Of a DNA stretch of 64,000 bases, positions 43,758 to 52,009 are shown piece after piece; the stretch's first letter is position 1; each line of letters opens with the position of its first letter. Location of the stretch: contig NZ_JACHIN010000014.1 of NCBI RefSeq assembly GCF_014203235.1, positions 1 through 64,000 of the forward strand, read 5' to 3'. The DNA comes from Nonomuraea endophytica (GTDB lineage Bacteria; Actinomycetota; Actinomycetes; Streptosporangiales; Streptosporangiaceae). Made by a program: the position numbers and the translations under genes. The notes under the pieces were generated by a model. The model made no database searches. It saw only the letters and a program-made list of their open reading frames with translations, and was not told where the DNA came from.

Positions 43758-44780
43758 CTACAACCCGGGTGGTGGCGAGAACTCATCGCGGGGCAGCGAC
43801 GTCGGCAGGCCGTACTCGGAGAAGTCGGCCTGGAGGAAGGAGACGACCTCGGCGATCCGCGCGCCGTCCAGGCGGAGCAGGTCCAGGCCGGTGGGGACGT
43901 AGGCGTCGCGCCGGGTGTCCCACATGTAGGTGGCGAAGGTGATCTGGCCGTTGGCGTGGGCGGGCAGGATGCGCCAGCGGTAGGTGAGCGGGCCGTCCTC
44001 CAGGAAGCCGCGGATGCGGGCGTGGCCCTGGTACCAGACGGTCAGCGGCGGCATGGAGTACTTGGCGTCGTCGGTGAGCATGGCCACGATCGAGGCGACG
44101 TCGCGAGCCTCCCAGGCGGCCATGTAGCGCCGGGCCAGCTCGCGCTGCGCGGCCTCGCCCAGCGTGTCGAGCGTCCGGTGCTGGGTGGTCTCGGGCAGGA
44201 GCTCGGCCAGGACCTTCCTGGCCCGCTGCAGGGTGCTGTTGACCGCCGCGACCGTGGTGTCGAGCTGGTCGGCGGCCTCGCGCGCGGCGTAGCCGAGCAC
44301 GTCGCGCAGCAGGAGCACCGCCCGCTGCAGCGGCGACAGGTGCTGCAGGGCCGCCACGAACGCCAGCTCCACGCTCTCCCTGGCCAGCGCCCTGGCCTCG
44401 GGTCCGAGCTCGGCGGTCCAGGTCATCAGCCGGTCGGGGTACGGCTCCAGCCACGCCTTCTCCGCCGGCGGCGCGCCGTCCGGGCTCAGATCGGCCGGCA
44501 GCTCGCGGCGCCCGCGGCGCTCGATCAGCGTGAGCGACCGGTTCGTGGCGATCTTGTACAACCAGGGCCGGATGCCGCCCCGCTCCTCGAAGCGCGGCAG
44601 GGCCCGCCAGGCCCGGTCGAGCGCCTCCTGCACCGCGTCCTCGGCGTCGTGGAGCGAGCCCAGCATGCGGTAGCAGTGGGCGCGCAGCTCGTCGCGGAGC
44701 GGGCCGACCAGCTTGCCGAAGGCGTCGTCGTCACCGGCCCGCGCGGCGGCCAGGAGCTCTTCGGGCGTGGTGTCGTCCAT
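43758..44780 (-). CDS. ECF sigma factor with C-terminal SnoaL-like domain (SigG/SigX5-type)
   Basis: 340 residues. Region 2 (LRAHCYRMLGSLHDAEDAVQ, GGIRPWLYKIATNRSL) is followed by region 4 (LQHLSPLQRAVLLLRDVLGY, TTVAAVNSTLQRARKVLAEL), then a ~130-residue SnoaL-like domain (RRYMAAWEARDVASIVAML, SMPPLTVWYQG). In such ECF groups the tail replaces an anti-sigma factor and tunes activity. The next gene downstream on the same strand encodes two more NTF2-like domains, which is notable. No anti-sigma gene is nearby. Confidence 0.9.
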   Translation of the reverse strand: MDDTTPEELLAAARAGDDDAFGKLVGPLRDELRAHCYRMLGSLHDAEDAVQEALDRAWRALPRFEERGGIRPWLYKIATNRSLTLIERRGRRELPADLSPDGAPPAEKAWLEPYPDRLMTWTAELGPEARALARESVELAFVAALQHLSPLQRAVLLLRDVLGYAAREAADQLDTTVAAVNSTLQRARKVLAELLPETTQHRTLDTLGEAAQRELARRYMAAWEARDVASIVAMLTDDAKYSMPPLTVWYQGHARIRGFLEDGPLTYRWRILPAHANGQITFATYMWDTRRDAYVPTGLDLLRLDGARIAEVVSFLQADFSEYGLPTSLPRDEFSPPPGL

Positions 44781-44790
44781 GTGCCCATCT

Positions 44791-45177
44791 TTACCTGCGG
44801 GCTCGGCGTACCGCCTGCTTGAATTCCGGGCACTCCACGAGCGGATCGTGATCGCAGACGGCGGCGTGGCGCAGGCTGTCGCGCAGGCGGGTGAGCTGCT
44901 CGACGCGCTCGTCCACCTCGCGCTCCTTGGCGGCGAGATGCGCGCGCAGGGCCTCGTCGCCGGGGCGGGCGCTCAGGAAGCGGGCGATCTCGGCGAGCGT
45001 GAATCCGGCGTCGCGGGCGCAGGTGATGAGCGCGAGCCGGTCGAGGACGCCGGGGTGGTAGGCGCGGCGCAGGCCGTTGCGGCCGTCGGCCTCGATGAGG
45101 CCCTTGCGCTCGTAGAAGCGCAGCGCCGAGGGGGCCAGCCCGGTGCGGCGCGCCACTTCGCCGATGTCGAGTTCCAT
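44791..45177 (-). CDS. MerR-family regulator
   Basis: 128 residues from ATG 45177. The N-terminal HTH and wing are typical (MELDIGEVARRTGLAPSALR, FYERKGLIEADGRNGLR), followed by the dimerisation coiled coil (LAAKEREVDERVEQLTRLRD) and a C-terminal CDHDPLVECPEF with two cysteines that might bind metal or sense redox. The dyad at 45189-45208 lies just upstream, between this gene and the divergent metallo-hydrolase gene, and is the expected MerR site. Confidence 0.88.
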   Translation of the reverse strand: MELDIGEVARRTGLAPSALRFYERKGLIEADGRNGLRRAYHPGVLDRLALITCARDAGFTLAEIARFLSARPGDEALRAHLAAKEREVDERVEQLTRLRDSLRHAAVCDHDPLVECPEFKQAVRRARR

Positions 45178-45188
45178 CTGACTCCTTG

Positions 45189-45208
45189 ACTTGAAGCGCG
45201 GTTCAAGT
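45189..45208. promoter_or_regulatory. MerR-type operator in divergent promoter
   Basis: Perfect arms acttgaa and ttcaagt around gcgcgg. It overlaps a plausible -35 (ttgact, 45186-45191). The hydrolase ATG at 45224 is only 15 bp further with no ribosome site, so that mRNA may be leaderless. Confidence 0.7.
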
Positions 45209-45223
45209 AGGAGCCTATCCGGC

Positions 45224-46027
45224 ATGAGAGTTCATCACCTCAATCTCGCTTCCATGCGGACCATCGACGCCACCGACGACTCCCTGCCGGCCGCCGCGGC
45301 CGTCTGCCACGCCCTGCTTGTCGAGACCCCCGCCTCCGGGCTGGTGCTGGTCGAGGCCGGGCTCGGGCAGGACGACGTGGCCAGGCCCGGCGAACTGCTC
45401 GACCCCGAATGGACACAAGCCGTCGAGCCCGCCCTGCGACCGGCGGAGACGGCCGTGCGGCAGGTCGCCGCGCTCGGGTACGACCCGGCCGACGTGCGGC
45501 ACATCGTGCTCACTCACCTGGACGTGGACCACAGCGGCGGGCTGCCCGACTTCCCCCGGGCACGGGTGCACGTGATGGCGGCCGAGTTGGAAGCGGCGCT
45601 GGAGGAGGCGCCGAGCCGCCGCTACCGGCCCGGCCACTGGGCGCACGGCCCGCTCTGGGAGACCTACCACCCAACGGGCGAGAGCTGGTACGGCATGGCG
45701 GGCGCGGTGCCCCTGAACGGCCTGCCGCCCGAGTTCCTGCTGGTCCCGCTGGGCGGGCACACCCGAGGCCACGCGGGCGTCGCGGTGCGGAACGGCACCG
45801 GCTGGCTGCTGCACGCCGGCGACGCCTACTTCTACCACCGCGAACTGGACGAGAAGGGCCCCGAGGTCCACCCGCTCATGGACATCCTGCAGAACTCCTC
45901 CCAGGTGGACGCCGAACTACGGCTGGCCAACCGGGAACGGCTGCGCGCACTGCGGCACGAGCACGGCGTGGACGTGATCTCCGCGCACGACCCGTGGGAG
46001 TTCGCCCGGCACGCCCCCCGGACATGA
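45224..46027 (+). CDS. Metallo-beta-lactamase-fold hydrolase
   Basis: 267 residues from ATG 45224. The zinc-binding motif is in HIVLTHLDVDHSGGL (HxxDH-type), with further ligands in LGGHTRGHAGVAV and LLHAGDAYFY, ending VISAHDPWEF. Lactonases of the AHL type share this arrangement, but the substrate cannot be told. Expression is probably controlled by the divergent MerR regulator through the 45189-45208 dyad. Confidence 0.85.
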   Translation: MRVHHLNLASMRTIDATDDSLPAAAAVCHALLVETPASGLVLVEAGLGQDDVARPGELLDPEWTQAVEPALRPAETAVRQVAALGYDPADVRHIVLTHLDVDHSGGLPDFPRARVHVMAAELEAALEEAPSRRYRPGHWAHGPLWETYHPTGESWYGMAGAVPLNGLPPEFLLVPLGGHTRGHAGVAVRNGTGWLLHAGDAYFYHRELDEKGPEVHPLMDILQNSSQVDAELRLANRERLRALRHEHGVDVISAHDPWEFARHAPRT

Positions 46028-46028
46028 G

Positions 46029-46057
46029 CGTGCCCGGCGCGAATCGCGCCGGGCACG
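46029..46057. terminator. Bidirectional hairpin between hydrolase and protease genes
   Basis: Perfect 13-bp arms (cgtgcccggcgcg and its complement) with a 3-base loop, directly after the hydrolase stop and 45 bp from the convergent protease stop. Confidence 0.8.
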
Positions 46058-46101
46058 CGGTGCGACCCGGGTCAGGCGGGGGAATCCACCCGGGTCTGTG
46101 G

Positions 46102-47220
46102 TCAGCCGACCACGAGCGTCAGGCCGTACGCCCCGAGAATCTCGTTGACCGGCTGGTGATAGGTCGTTCCTCCGCTGGAGCAGTTGCCAGAACCGCCAGA
46201 GGTGACGCCCTGGGCCTGGCTGCCGGAGATGAACGAGCCACCGGAGTCACCGGGCTGCGCGCACGCGCTGGTGCGGGTCAGGCCGGTGACGGTGCCCTGC
46301 GGGTAGCGGACCGTGGCGTTGTGCTGGCCGATGGTCCCGCAGCGCCATCCGGTGGTGGAGCCGGAGCGGCAGATCGAGGCTCCGACAGAAGCCTGGGTCG
46401 AGCCGCGGACGATGACGTTCTGGCCGCCGGACCCGCGCACCCACGGACGGACCGTGTTGCCGGGAGCCGCGACCCACGCGTAGTCGTTGCCGGGGAAGGA
46501 CGAGCCCTGGAAGGTGCCCGTCGGGCTGGTCGTGCGGGAACCAGCGCGGCCGCAGTGACCGGCGGTCACGAAGCCGGGCGTGGAGCCGCGGGTGACGGAG
46601 AAGCCCACGCTGCACCGGCTGGAGCCGATGTAGTAGGCGGCGCCGCCGATGATGTCGATGAACGGCTGGGGGTTCTCGGTCGTGACCGAGATCTGCACGG
46701 CGGCGCGGTCCACGCCCGCGGCGGCCACGAGGGCCTCCCCGGCTTCCTGCGTGGCGGCCTGGACGGCGACGGTGTTGGTGGTCACGTCGACGAACCACAG
46801 TGCGCCCGAGCCCTTGGCGGCGGCCGCGTCAAGCTGGTCCTTGACGGCGGTGAGCTGGGCGAGCGTCCGTGAGACGACGACGGGCTGAGCACCCTGCGCT
46901 TCGATCGACGCGGTGGCGGCCTTGTCGGTCGTGGCGACGTTCAGCTTGGAGGCGTCGGCGTTCAGCCAGGAGCCGGCGTACGAGGCGCCGAGCTGGGTGG
47001 TGAGCTTCGCTTCCGCGGCGGCGGCGCGCTGCTCGTTGGCGAGGCGGGTGTGCACTTGCTGTTCGGTGAGACCGAGGTCCCGCTCCATGGCGTCGACCAT
47101 GGCCGGTGGTGCCTGCTCGGGGGCGGCGGACGGAGGGTCTGCGTGGGCGGCGGTAACCGGGCCCGCTAAGCAGAGGGCCACGATCGTGGCGGTGACGAGT
47201 GCGGAGCGTTGACTCGACAT
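46102..47220 (-). CDS. Secreted S1-family serine protease with pro-domain (streptogrisin/alpha-lytic type)
   Basis: 372 residues from ATG 47220, with aaaggag 6 bp upstream (the ribosome site abuts the in-frame GTG at 47226, ruling that out). The signal peptide ends THAHA-like at ~28. The alpha-lytic-type pro-region spans ~30-185 (RDLGLTEQQVHTRLANEQRA, LWFVDVTTNTVAVQA). The mature protease has the triad His in FVTAGHCG, Asp in GNDYAWV and Ser in AQPGDSGGSFISG, and several Cys for disulfides. The pro-region folds the enzyme, then is removed. Exported degradative protease. Confidence 0.93.
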   Translation of the reverse strand: MSSQRSALVTATIVALCLAGPVTAAHADPPSAAPEQAPPAMVDAMERDLGLTEQQVHTRLANEQRAAAAEAKLTTQLGASYAGSWLNADASKLNVATTDKAATASIEAQGAQPVVVSRTLAQLTAVKDQLDAAAAKGSGALWFVDVTTNTVAVQAATQEAGEALVAAAGVDRAAVQISVTTENPQPFIDIIGGAAYYIGSSRCSVGFSVTRGSTPGFVTAGHCGRAGSRTTSPTGTFQGSSFPGNDYAWVAAPGNTVRPWVRGSGGQNVIVRGSTQASVGASICRSGSTTGWRCGTIGQHNATVRYPQGTVTGLTRTSACAQPGDSGGSFISGSQAQGVTSGGSGNCSSGGTTYHQPVNEILGAYGLTLVVG

Positions 47221-47294
47221 ATGCACTCCTTTTCGGGGGGTGCTGTCAAATTAACGTTTGCTGTACCGGCCTTTCCATCCCAAAGGGGTCCTTA

Positions 47295-48482
47295 TCAGGA
47301 CGTTATGCAAGCGCGTTCCACGGCCTCTACCACGGGCGCGGCGCCGTCCTCGGCCGCGATCCGGCCCGCGATTTCCTCCGCCCGGGTACGGCCCGGCACC
47401 GCCTCGGCCACCGCCCGCGCCAGCCGTTCGGCGGTGATCCGCCCGGTGAGCGGAGCCGGGGCGACCCCCAGCCGCCACAGCCGTCCCGCCCAGAGCGGCT
47501 GGTCGCCCCAGACCGGCATCGTCACCGCGGGAACCCCGGCCCGCAGCCCAGCCGCGGTGGTCCCGGCGCCCGCGTGGTGCACCACCGCGGCCATGCGCGG
47601 GAACAGCCACTCGTGCGGCACCTCGCCCACACCGAGCATGTCGTCGGCGAGCGGCCCCGTCACGCCGGTCTGCAGAACGCCGCGCAGCCCGGCCAGGCGC
47701 AGCGCGGCCAGGGCCAGTTCGGTGAAGCGCTCGGCCGCGGCGCCCCTGTGGCTGCCCGAGCCGACGAACACCGGCGGCGGCCCCGCGTCGAGAAAGCCGG
47801 CCAGGTCGGCGGGCGGCGTCCATCCGGGCCGGGGCGCCGGCCACCAGTAGCCGGGCACCTCCAGTCCGGGACGCCAGTCCGCCGGGCGGGGCAGGACGCT
47901 CGGGCTGTAGCCGTGGAAGACCGGCCAGCGGCTCGACTCGCGCCGCCGGAAGACCGCCCGCGAGCTCATCGGCGCGAGCCCCAGCCGGGCGCGCAGCTTC
48001 TTGGCGGAGCCGGAGTGCGCCGGTGAGGGCGCGGCGAACAGGAGGCGGGCCGCCGCGCGGTTGCCCCACCTGCCGAGCGAGCGGCGGAAGGCGCCCATGA
48101 CCGGCGGGAAGTCGCCGGTCGGCTCCACCGGCTGCAGGTGCGCGCCCATGCTCGGGATGCCCATGGCCTCGGCCACGTGGTAGCCGGCTGAGGCGGAGGC
48201 GCCGAGGAGCAGCAGGTCCGCGCCGGCGGTGGTGGCATCCACGATGCCGTCGGTGACCTGCCTGGCGTAGCCGGCGAACGCGGCCCAGTTCCGGGTGCCG
48301 AGTAAGGCCGTCGGGTCGCCGGGTATCACGCGGAAGTCCAGCCCCGCGTCGGTGACCAGGCTTGAATAGGGTGCGTGGGCGGCGATCGCCACCTCGTGGC
48401 CCGCCGCGCGGATCCGCGCGCCCAGCCCTGTGTAGGGGGCCACGTCACCCCTGGTGCCCACTCCTATGATCACAACGCGCAT
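47295..48482 (-). CDS. Glycosyltransferase family 1 (UGT-type)
   Basis: 395 residues from ATG 48482. The N-terminus MRVVIIGVGTRGDVAPYTGL is the acceptor-domain start, and the C-terminal nucleotide-sugar site is VVHHAGAGTTAAGLRAGVPA with PVWGDQPLWA. Bacterial members glycosylate macrolides, sterols or other hydrophobic small molecules. It is divergent from a TetR-type regulator with only 37 bp between starts, so a regulator of this gene, perhaps responding to its substrate. Confidence 0.88.
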   Translation of the reverse strand: MRVVIIGVGTRGDVAPYTGLGARIRAAGHEVAIAAHAPYSSLVTDAGLDFRVIPGDPTALLGTRNWAAFAGYARQVTDGIVDATTAGADLLLLGASASAGYHVAEAMGIPSMGAHLQPVEPTGDFPPVMGAFRRSLGRWGNRAAARLLFAAPSPAHSGSAKKLRARLGLAPMSSRAVFRRRESSRWPVFHGYSPSVLPRPADWRPGLEVPGYWWPAPRPGWTPPADLAGFLDAGPPPVFVGSGSHRGAAAERFTELALAALRLAGLRGVLQTGVTGPLADDMLGVGEVPHEWLFPRMAAVVHHAGAGTTAAGLRAGVPAVTMPVWGDQPLWAGRLWRLGVAPAPLTGRITAERLARAVAEAVPGRTRAEEIAGRIAAEDGAAPVVEAVERACITS

Positions 48483-48519
48483 GCTTTTTACAATGCAGTC
48501 GCATGGCAAAGGAGTCAAG

Positions 48520-49080
48520 ATGCCCAAAGTCGTCGACCACGCGCTGCGTCGCCGCCAGATCGCCGAGGCGGTGCACCGGCTCATCGACGCCCACGGCATC
48601 GACGGCGTCAGCCTGCGCGAGGTCGCCGCCGAGGCCGGCGTCAGCATGGGTCTGGTGCAGCACTACTTCACGACCAAGGACGAGATGCTGCTGCTGGCCA
48701 TGGACCATCTGCACCTGCGCATCACCGAGCGGATCGGCGAGGTGCACGGCACGCCCAGGGAGGTCCTGCGGGCCGGAATTCTGGAGCTCCTGCCGCTGGA
48801 CGAGGCCCGGCGGACCGAGGCCCGGATCGGGATGGCGTACCTGGCCAGGTCGGTCGTGGCGGACGATCTGGCCGAGGTGCTGCGCAACGGCCTGCCGTTC
48901 GTGCTGGGGTTCTACGCGAGCGTGATCAGAGCCATGCGCCCGGACCTGGACGCCGAGCAGGAGGCGAGCGCGCTGTTCGCCATGGCCCAAGGGCTGGTGC
49001 ACCCGGCTCTGATCGGCCACTACAGCCCGGAGGCGGTCGAGACGATCGTGGACCGCTACCTGGAGCGGCTGCTGGACTAG
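48520..49080 (+). CDS. TetR-family regulator
   Basis: 186 residues from ATG 48520, with aaagga 7 bp upstream. HTH: AVHRLIDAHGIDGVSLREVA, EAGVSMGLVQHYFTTKDEML. The C-terminal domain (TetR_C_6-like) has RIGMAYLARSVVADDLAEVL. It is divergent from the glycosyltransferase gene and convergent with the RidA gene, whose stop overlaps its own by a few bases. Confidence 0.88.
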   Translation: MPKVVDHALRRRQIAEAVHRLIDAHGIDGVSLREVAAEAGVSMGLVQHYFTTKDEMLLLAMDHLHLRITERIGEVHGTPREVLRAGILELLPLDEARRTEARIGMAYLARSVVADDLAEVLRNGLPFVLGFYASVIRAMRPDLDAEQEASALFAMAQGLVHPALIGHYSPEAVETIVDRYLERLLD

Positions 49081-49475
49081 AGCGGGAGGACGGCCACCGC
49101 CTCCACCTCGACGAGCTGGTCGTGGTAGCCGAGCGCGGCCACGCCGAGCAGGGTGCTGGGGGCCTCGTGGCCGCCCATGTACTCGCGGTAGACGTTCCAG
49201 GCGGCGACCAGGTCGGCCTGGTTGGTGGAGGCGACGTACACGGTGGTCTTGGCGATGTCGGTCAGCTTGGCGCCCACCTCCTCCAGGGAGATCACCAGGT
49301 TGCGCATCACCTGGTCGGCCTGCCCCGCCACGTCGCCCACCGCGACCGTCCTGCCTTCGGTGTCGAGGGGGCAGGCGCCGGCCACCCAGATGTTGCGCAC
49401 CGGGGCGTCGGCCACGGCGGCGTAGGCGTACTGGACCCGCGCCAGGCGGTCGCTGTACTCAAGACGAACACTCAT
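49077..49475 (-). CDS. RidA/YjgF-family protein
   Basis: 132 residues from ATG 49475, preceded by aggagag. RidA fold markers are YAYAAVADAPVRNIWVAGAC, GDVAGQADQVMRNLVISLEE and VYREYMGG, ending LVEVEAVAVLPL. The usual catalytic Arg of RidA deaminases (in the motif with RxxxE near the end) is not clear to me, so deaminase activity against reactive enamines is uncertain. The gene starts 12 bp after the stop of the mycothiol-type gene and is in its operon. Confidence 0.82.
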   Translation of the reverse strand: MSVRLEYSDRLARVQYAYAAVADAPVRNIWVAGACPLDTEGRTVAVGDVAGQADQVMRNLVISLEEVGAKLTDIAKTTVYVASTNQADLVAAWNVYREYMGGHEAPSTLLGVAALGYHDQLVEVEAVAVLPL

Positions 49476-49486
49476 GATCTCTCCTC

Positions 49487-50056
49487 TTAGTCTGGCCAAA
49501 CAGGGGAGCGGCCCAGCATCGCGACGATCCGGTCAAGCCGCGCATCCCCGGGCCACGCTACCTCCGGGGCGAAGGGCGCGCCGGGAGCCGTACGGACCTG
49601 ACCTCCGGGCACGGCCTCGGCCACGGGCAGCGCGGCGTCGAGCAGATCGGCCTCGAACTCCACGGCCACGCCCAGCGTCCTGGCCACGTCCCAGGCGTGG
49701 ACGACGTAGTCGATGAAGTGGAAGCCGATCGCCCGCTCCGCGGGGACGGTAACGCCCAGCTCCGCCAGCGGGAACTCGGACACGACGGCGCCCGCGAAAG
49801 CCTCCAGCACGTGCCCGGCCGCCGCGCGGTAGGCGCCGGCCGGGTCCTCGCCCAGCTCGCGCGGCCGCCACACGTCGAGCGCTTCCTCGCCTCTGGAGGC
49901 GGCGGCGAAGCCGTAGTGCTGGGCGGTCATGTGCGAGAGCAGGTCACGCAGCGTCCATCCGGCGCACGGGGTCGGCCTGGCGAGGTCGGCCGCGCGCACC
50001 TGATCCACGAGGTCGACGCTCACCCTGACGGCTCGGGCGTCCATTTCGATAAGCAT
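49487..50056 (-). CDS. TIGR03086-type / mycothiol-dependent maleylpyruvate isomerase N-terminal domain protein
   Basis: 189 residues (a second ATG lies at 50044). Motifs LARPTPCAGWTLRDLLSHM, GFHFIDYVVHAWDVART and the three His positions of the DinB-like metal site are typical of this actinobacterial family, whose members are thought to use mycothiol as cofactor. The reaction is unknown. It is divergent from the tandem MarR genes; a dyad lies across its start. Confidence 0.82.
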   Translation of the reverse strand: MLIEMDARAVRVSVDLVDQVRAADLARPTPCAGWTLRDLLSHMTAQHYGFAAASRGEEALDVWRPRELGEDPAGAYRAAAGHVLEAFAGAVVSEFPLAELGVTVPAERAIGFHFIDYVVHAWDVARTLGVAVEFEADLLDAALPVAEAVPGGQVRTAPGAPFAPEVAWPGDARLDRIVAMLGRSPVWPD

Positions 50057-50083
50057 GCGCCTATCATCTACATGCGCTTATCG
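50047..50083. promoter_or_regulatory. Dyad between TIGR03086 gene and MarR pair
   Basis: Perfect 8-bp arms cgataagc and gcttatcg separated by 21 bp, with atgcgc also repeated inside. It overlaps the start of the minus-strand gene and lies 25 bp from the MarR GTG, as expected for a MarR operator controlling both directions. Confidence 0.55.
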
Positions 50084-50107
50084 TAAGTCAATCGATATCG
50101 TGGCCGG

Positions 50108-50530
50108 GTGACCGAACGCCGCGACCTCGCCGCGATGCTCCATCCGCTGGTGAAGGCGCTGATCGCCGCGGAGATCCGGGCTCTGGAGCCCCATGGGATC
50201 TCCATGTGGGCCTATGTGGTGCTCAGCGCGCTGGACGACGGGCCGGTGCGTACCCAGGCCGCGCTCGCGGAGGCGGTCGGCGCGGACAAGACGCGCATCA
50301 TCGGGACCCTCGACCGGCTTCAGGAGGCCGGGCTGATCACCCGCGAGCCGGATCCCGGCGACCGCAGGGCCCGGCTCCTGGCGATCACCGACGCAGGCCG
50401 GCGCAGGCGGCGGGCGGCGCAGGCCGACATTCAGGAGGGCGAGGAACTCCTGCTCGCGACCCTGTCCCCCGGCGACCGCGCGGCTTTTCTCCGAGTGGCC
50501 GAGACGCTGGCCAATAATGTGGGCCCGTGA
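50108..50530 (+). CDS. MarR-family regulator (first of two)
   Basis: 140 residues from GTG 50108. The winged helix has RTQAALAEAVGADKTRIIGT and DRLQEAGLITREPDPGDRRA, with the DxRxR wing. It is divergent from the TIGR03086 gene, its likely target through the 50047-50083 dyad. Its stop overlaps the start of the second MarR gene (GTGA at 50527-50530), so translation is coupled. Confidence 0.88.
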   Translation: MTERRDLAAMLHPLVKALIAAEIRALEPHGISMWAYVVLSALDDGPVRTQAALAEAVGADKTRIIGTLDRLQEAGLITREPDPGDRRARLLAITDAGRRRRRAAQADIQEGEELLLATLSPGDRAAFLRVAETLANNVGP

Positions 50531-51027
50531 CCCAGGACCCCACCGAGATCAGCCACTGGCGGGCCCTCCGTCTCCTCCAGGCCCGCATGGACGAGGACAT
50601 CGCCCGGCTCTACACCGAGGCGCGCATCGACGGGCTCAAGCCCAGCTACGTGATGGAGCTGATCAAGCTGCATCTGCGGGGGCCGATGACCATCAAGGAG
50701 CTGGCCGAGGCGGTGCAGCGCACGCACTCGGCGCTCAGCCAGAAGGTCGCCGCCATGCGGCGGGCGGGGCTGGTCGAGACCGTCACCGGCGCCGACGCCC
50801 GCAGCAAGCAGGTCATGCTGACCGAGCGGGCCACCGGCATGATCGACCGGCTGATGGCCGAGTGGCGCGCCACCGAGAGCGCCCTGGCCGAGCTCGAGGC
50901 CGAGATCCCCTACCCGCTCGGTCAGGTGGTCCTGGACGTCGAGCGGGCGTTGGAGCGCAGGAGCTTCCACGACCGGATCGCGGAGAGACTCGCCGCCGAC
51001 CCCGCGTGGATCAGTCCGGAGCCCTGA
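50527..51027 (+). CDS. MarR-family regulator (second of two)
   Basis: 166 residues. The winged helix has MTIKELAEAVQRTHSALSQK, VAAMRRAGLVETVTGADARS; sequence identity with the first MarR is low, so this is not a recent duplication. The C-terminus has a further helical dimerisation region (VVLDVERALERRSFHDRIAE). Its 3' end overlaps the convergent LysR gene by 17 bp. Two coupled MarR proteins could form a heterodimer, which is inference. Confidence 0.85.
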   Translation: MTQDPTEISHWRALRLLQARMDEDIARLYTEARIDGLKPSYVMELIKLHLRGPMTIKELAEAVQRTHSALSQKVAAMRRAGLVETVTGADARSKQVMLTERATGMIDRLMAEWRATESALAELEAEIPYPLGQVVLDVERALERRSFHDRIAERLAADPAWISPEP

Positions 51028-51916
51028 AGACGGCGCGCATGCGGGCGCGCAACCAGGCGTGAGCAGGGTCGGCGTCGTGGCGGGGGTGCCAGGCCTGTGA
51101 GAGCTCGATCGGGGGCAGCTCCACCGGGATCGGGAAGGTCACCAGGCCCAGGAGTTCGACCGCCGACCTGACCTGCCACTCGCCGGCCATGCCGACCAGG
51201 TCGGTCTCCCGCGTCAGCAGGAGGGAGGCGGTGAACGTCGGGACCGTCCCCCGCACCCGGCGGGAGAGCCCCAGGGCGGCCAGCGCGTCGTCGATCGGGC
51301 CGCGGGTGCGCCCTCTGCGCGAGGCGATGACGTGATCGGCCGCGGCGAAGCGCTCCGCCGTGATCGGGCCGTCCAGCAGCGGGTGCCCGGCCCGCACCAC
51401 CCCCACGGGACGGTCACTGACCAGCGGCTCGACCAGGGTCTCCGGCTCGGGGTCGCTGATGACGGTGACCTCCAGGTCGGCCAGGCCCTCGCGCAGGACA
51501 CGCTGGTCGCCCGGCCCTTCGGGGATGAAGCGCAACCGCACCCCCGGCGCCGAGACGGCCAGTTCGGTCAGCAGGGGCGCGGCCGCGGCCTGGATCACCG
51601 CGTCGGAGGCCTGCACCACGAAGTCGCGCACCAGCGTCGCCGGATCCGGCTCGCCCGTCGGCGTGAACACCCGCCGCGCCGCCTCCACGACCGCGCGCAC
51701 CTCCGCCCGCACCGCCAGGGCGCGCGGCGTCGGCACCATCCGCTGACCCGACCTGACCAGGATCGGATCGCCCATCGCCACCCGGATACGGCCGAGCGTC
51801 CTGCTCATCGCCGGCTCCGACAGATGCAGCCGCCGCGCGGCCCCGGAGACGCTGCCCTCGTCGAGCAGCACGTCGAGCGCGATCAGCAGGTCGAGACTCG
51901 GTTGCGTTTGACGCAT
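51011..51916 (-). CDS. LysR-family regulator
   Basis: 301 residues. HTH: SLDLLIALDVLLDEGSVSGA, RLHLSEPAMSRTLGRIRVAM. The PBP2-type ligand domain follows (EPLVSDRPVGVVRAGHPLLD). It is divergent from the 14-segment MFS gene (93 bp between starts), which is the expected target. Confidence 0.9.
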   Translation of the reverse strand: MRQTQPSLDLLIALDVLLDEGSVSGAARRLHLSEPAMSRTLGRIRVAMGDPILVRSGQRMVPTPRALAVRAEVRAVVEAARRVFTPTGEPDPATLVRDFVVQASDAVIQAAAAPLLTELAVSAPGVRLRFIPEGPGDQRVLREGLADLEVTVISDPEPETLVEPLVSDRPVGVVRAGHPLLDGPITAERFAAADHVIASRRGRTRGPIDDALAALGLSRRVRGTVPTFTASLLLTRETDLVGMAGEWQVRSAVELLGLVTFPIPVELPPIELSQAWHPRHDADPAHAWLRARMRAVFRAPD

Positions 51917-52009
51917 ATATCACCTGCCAAAGTTGCATTTGAGGTTAGGTCGCGTTCCACCTTACGGTGAGCCTGCGAAATCCACTCACCTCACTCCAAG
52001 GGGACATCC

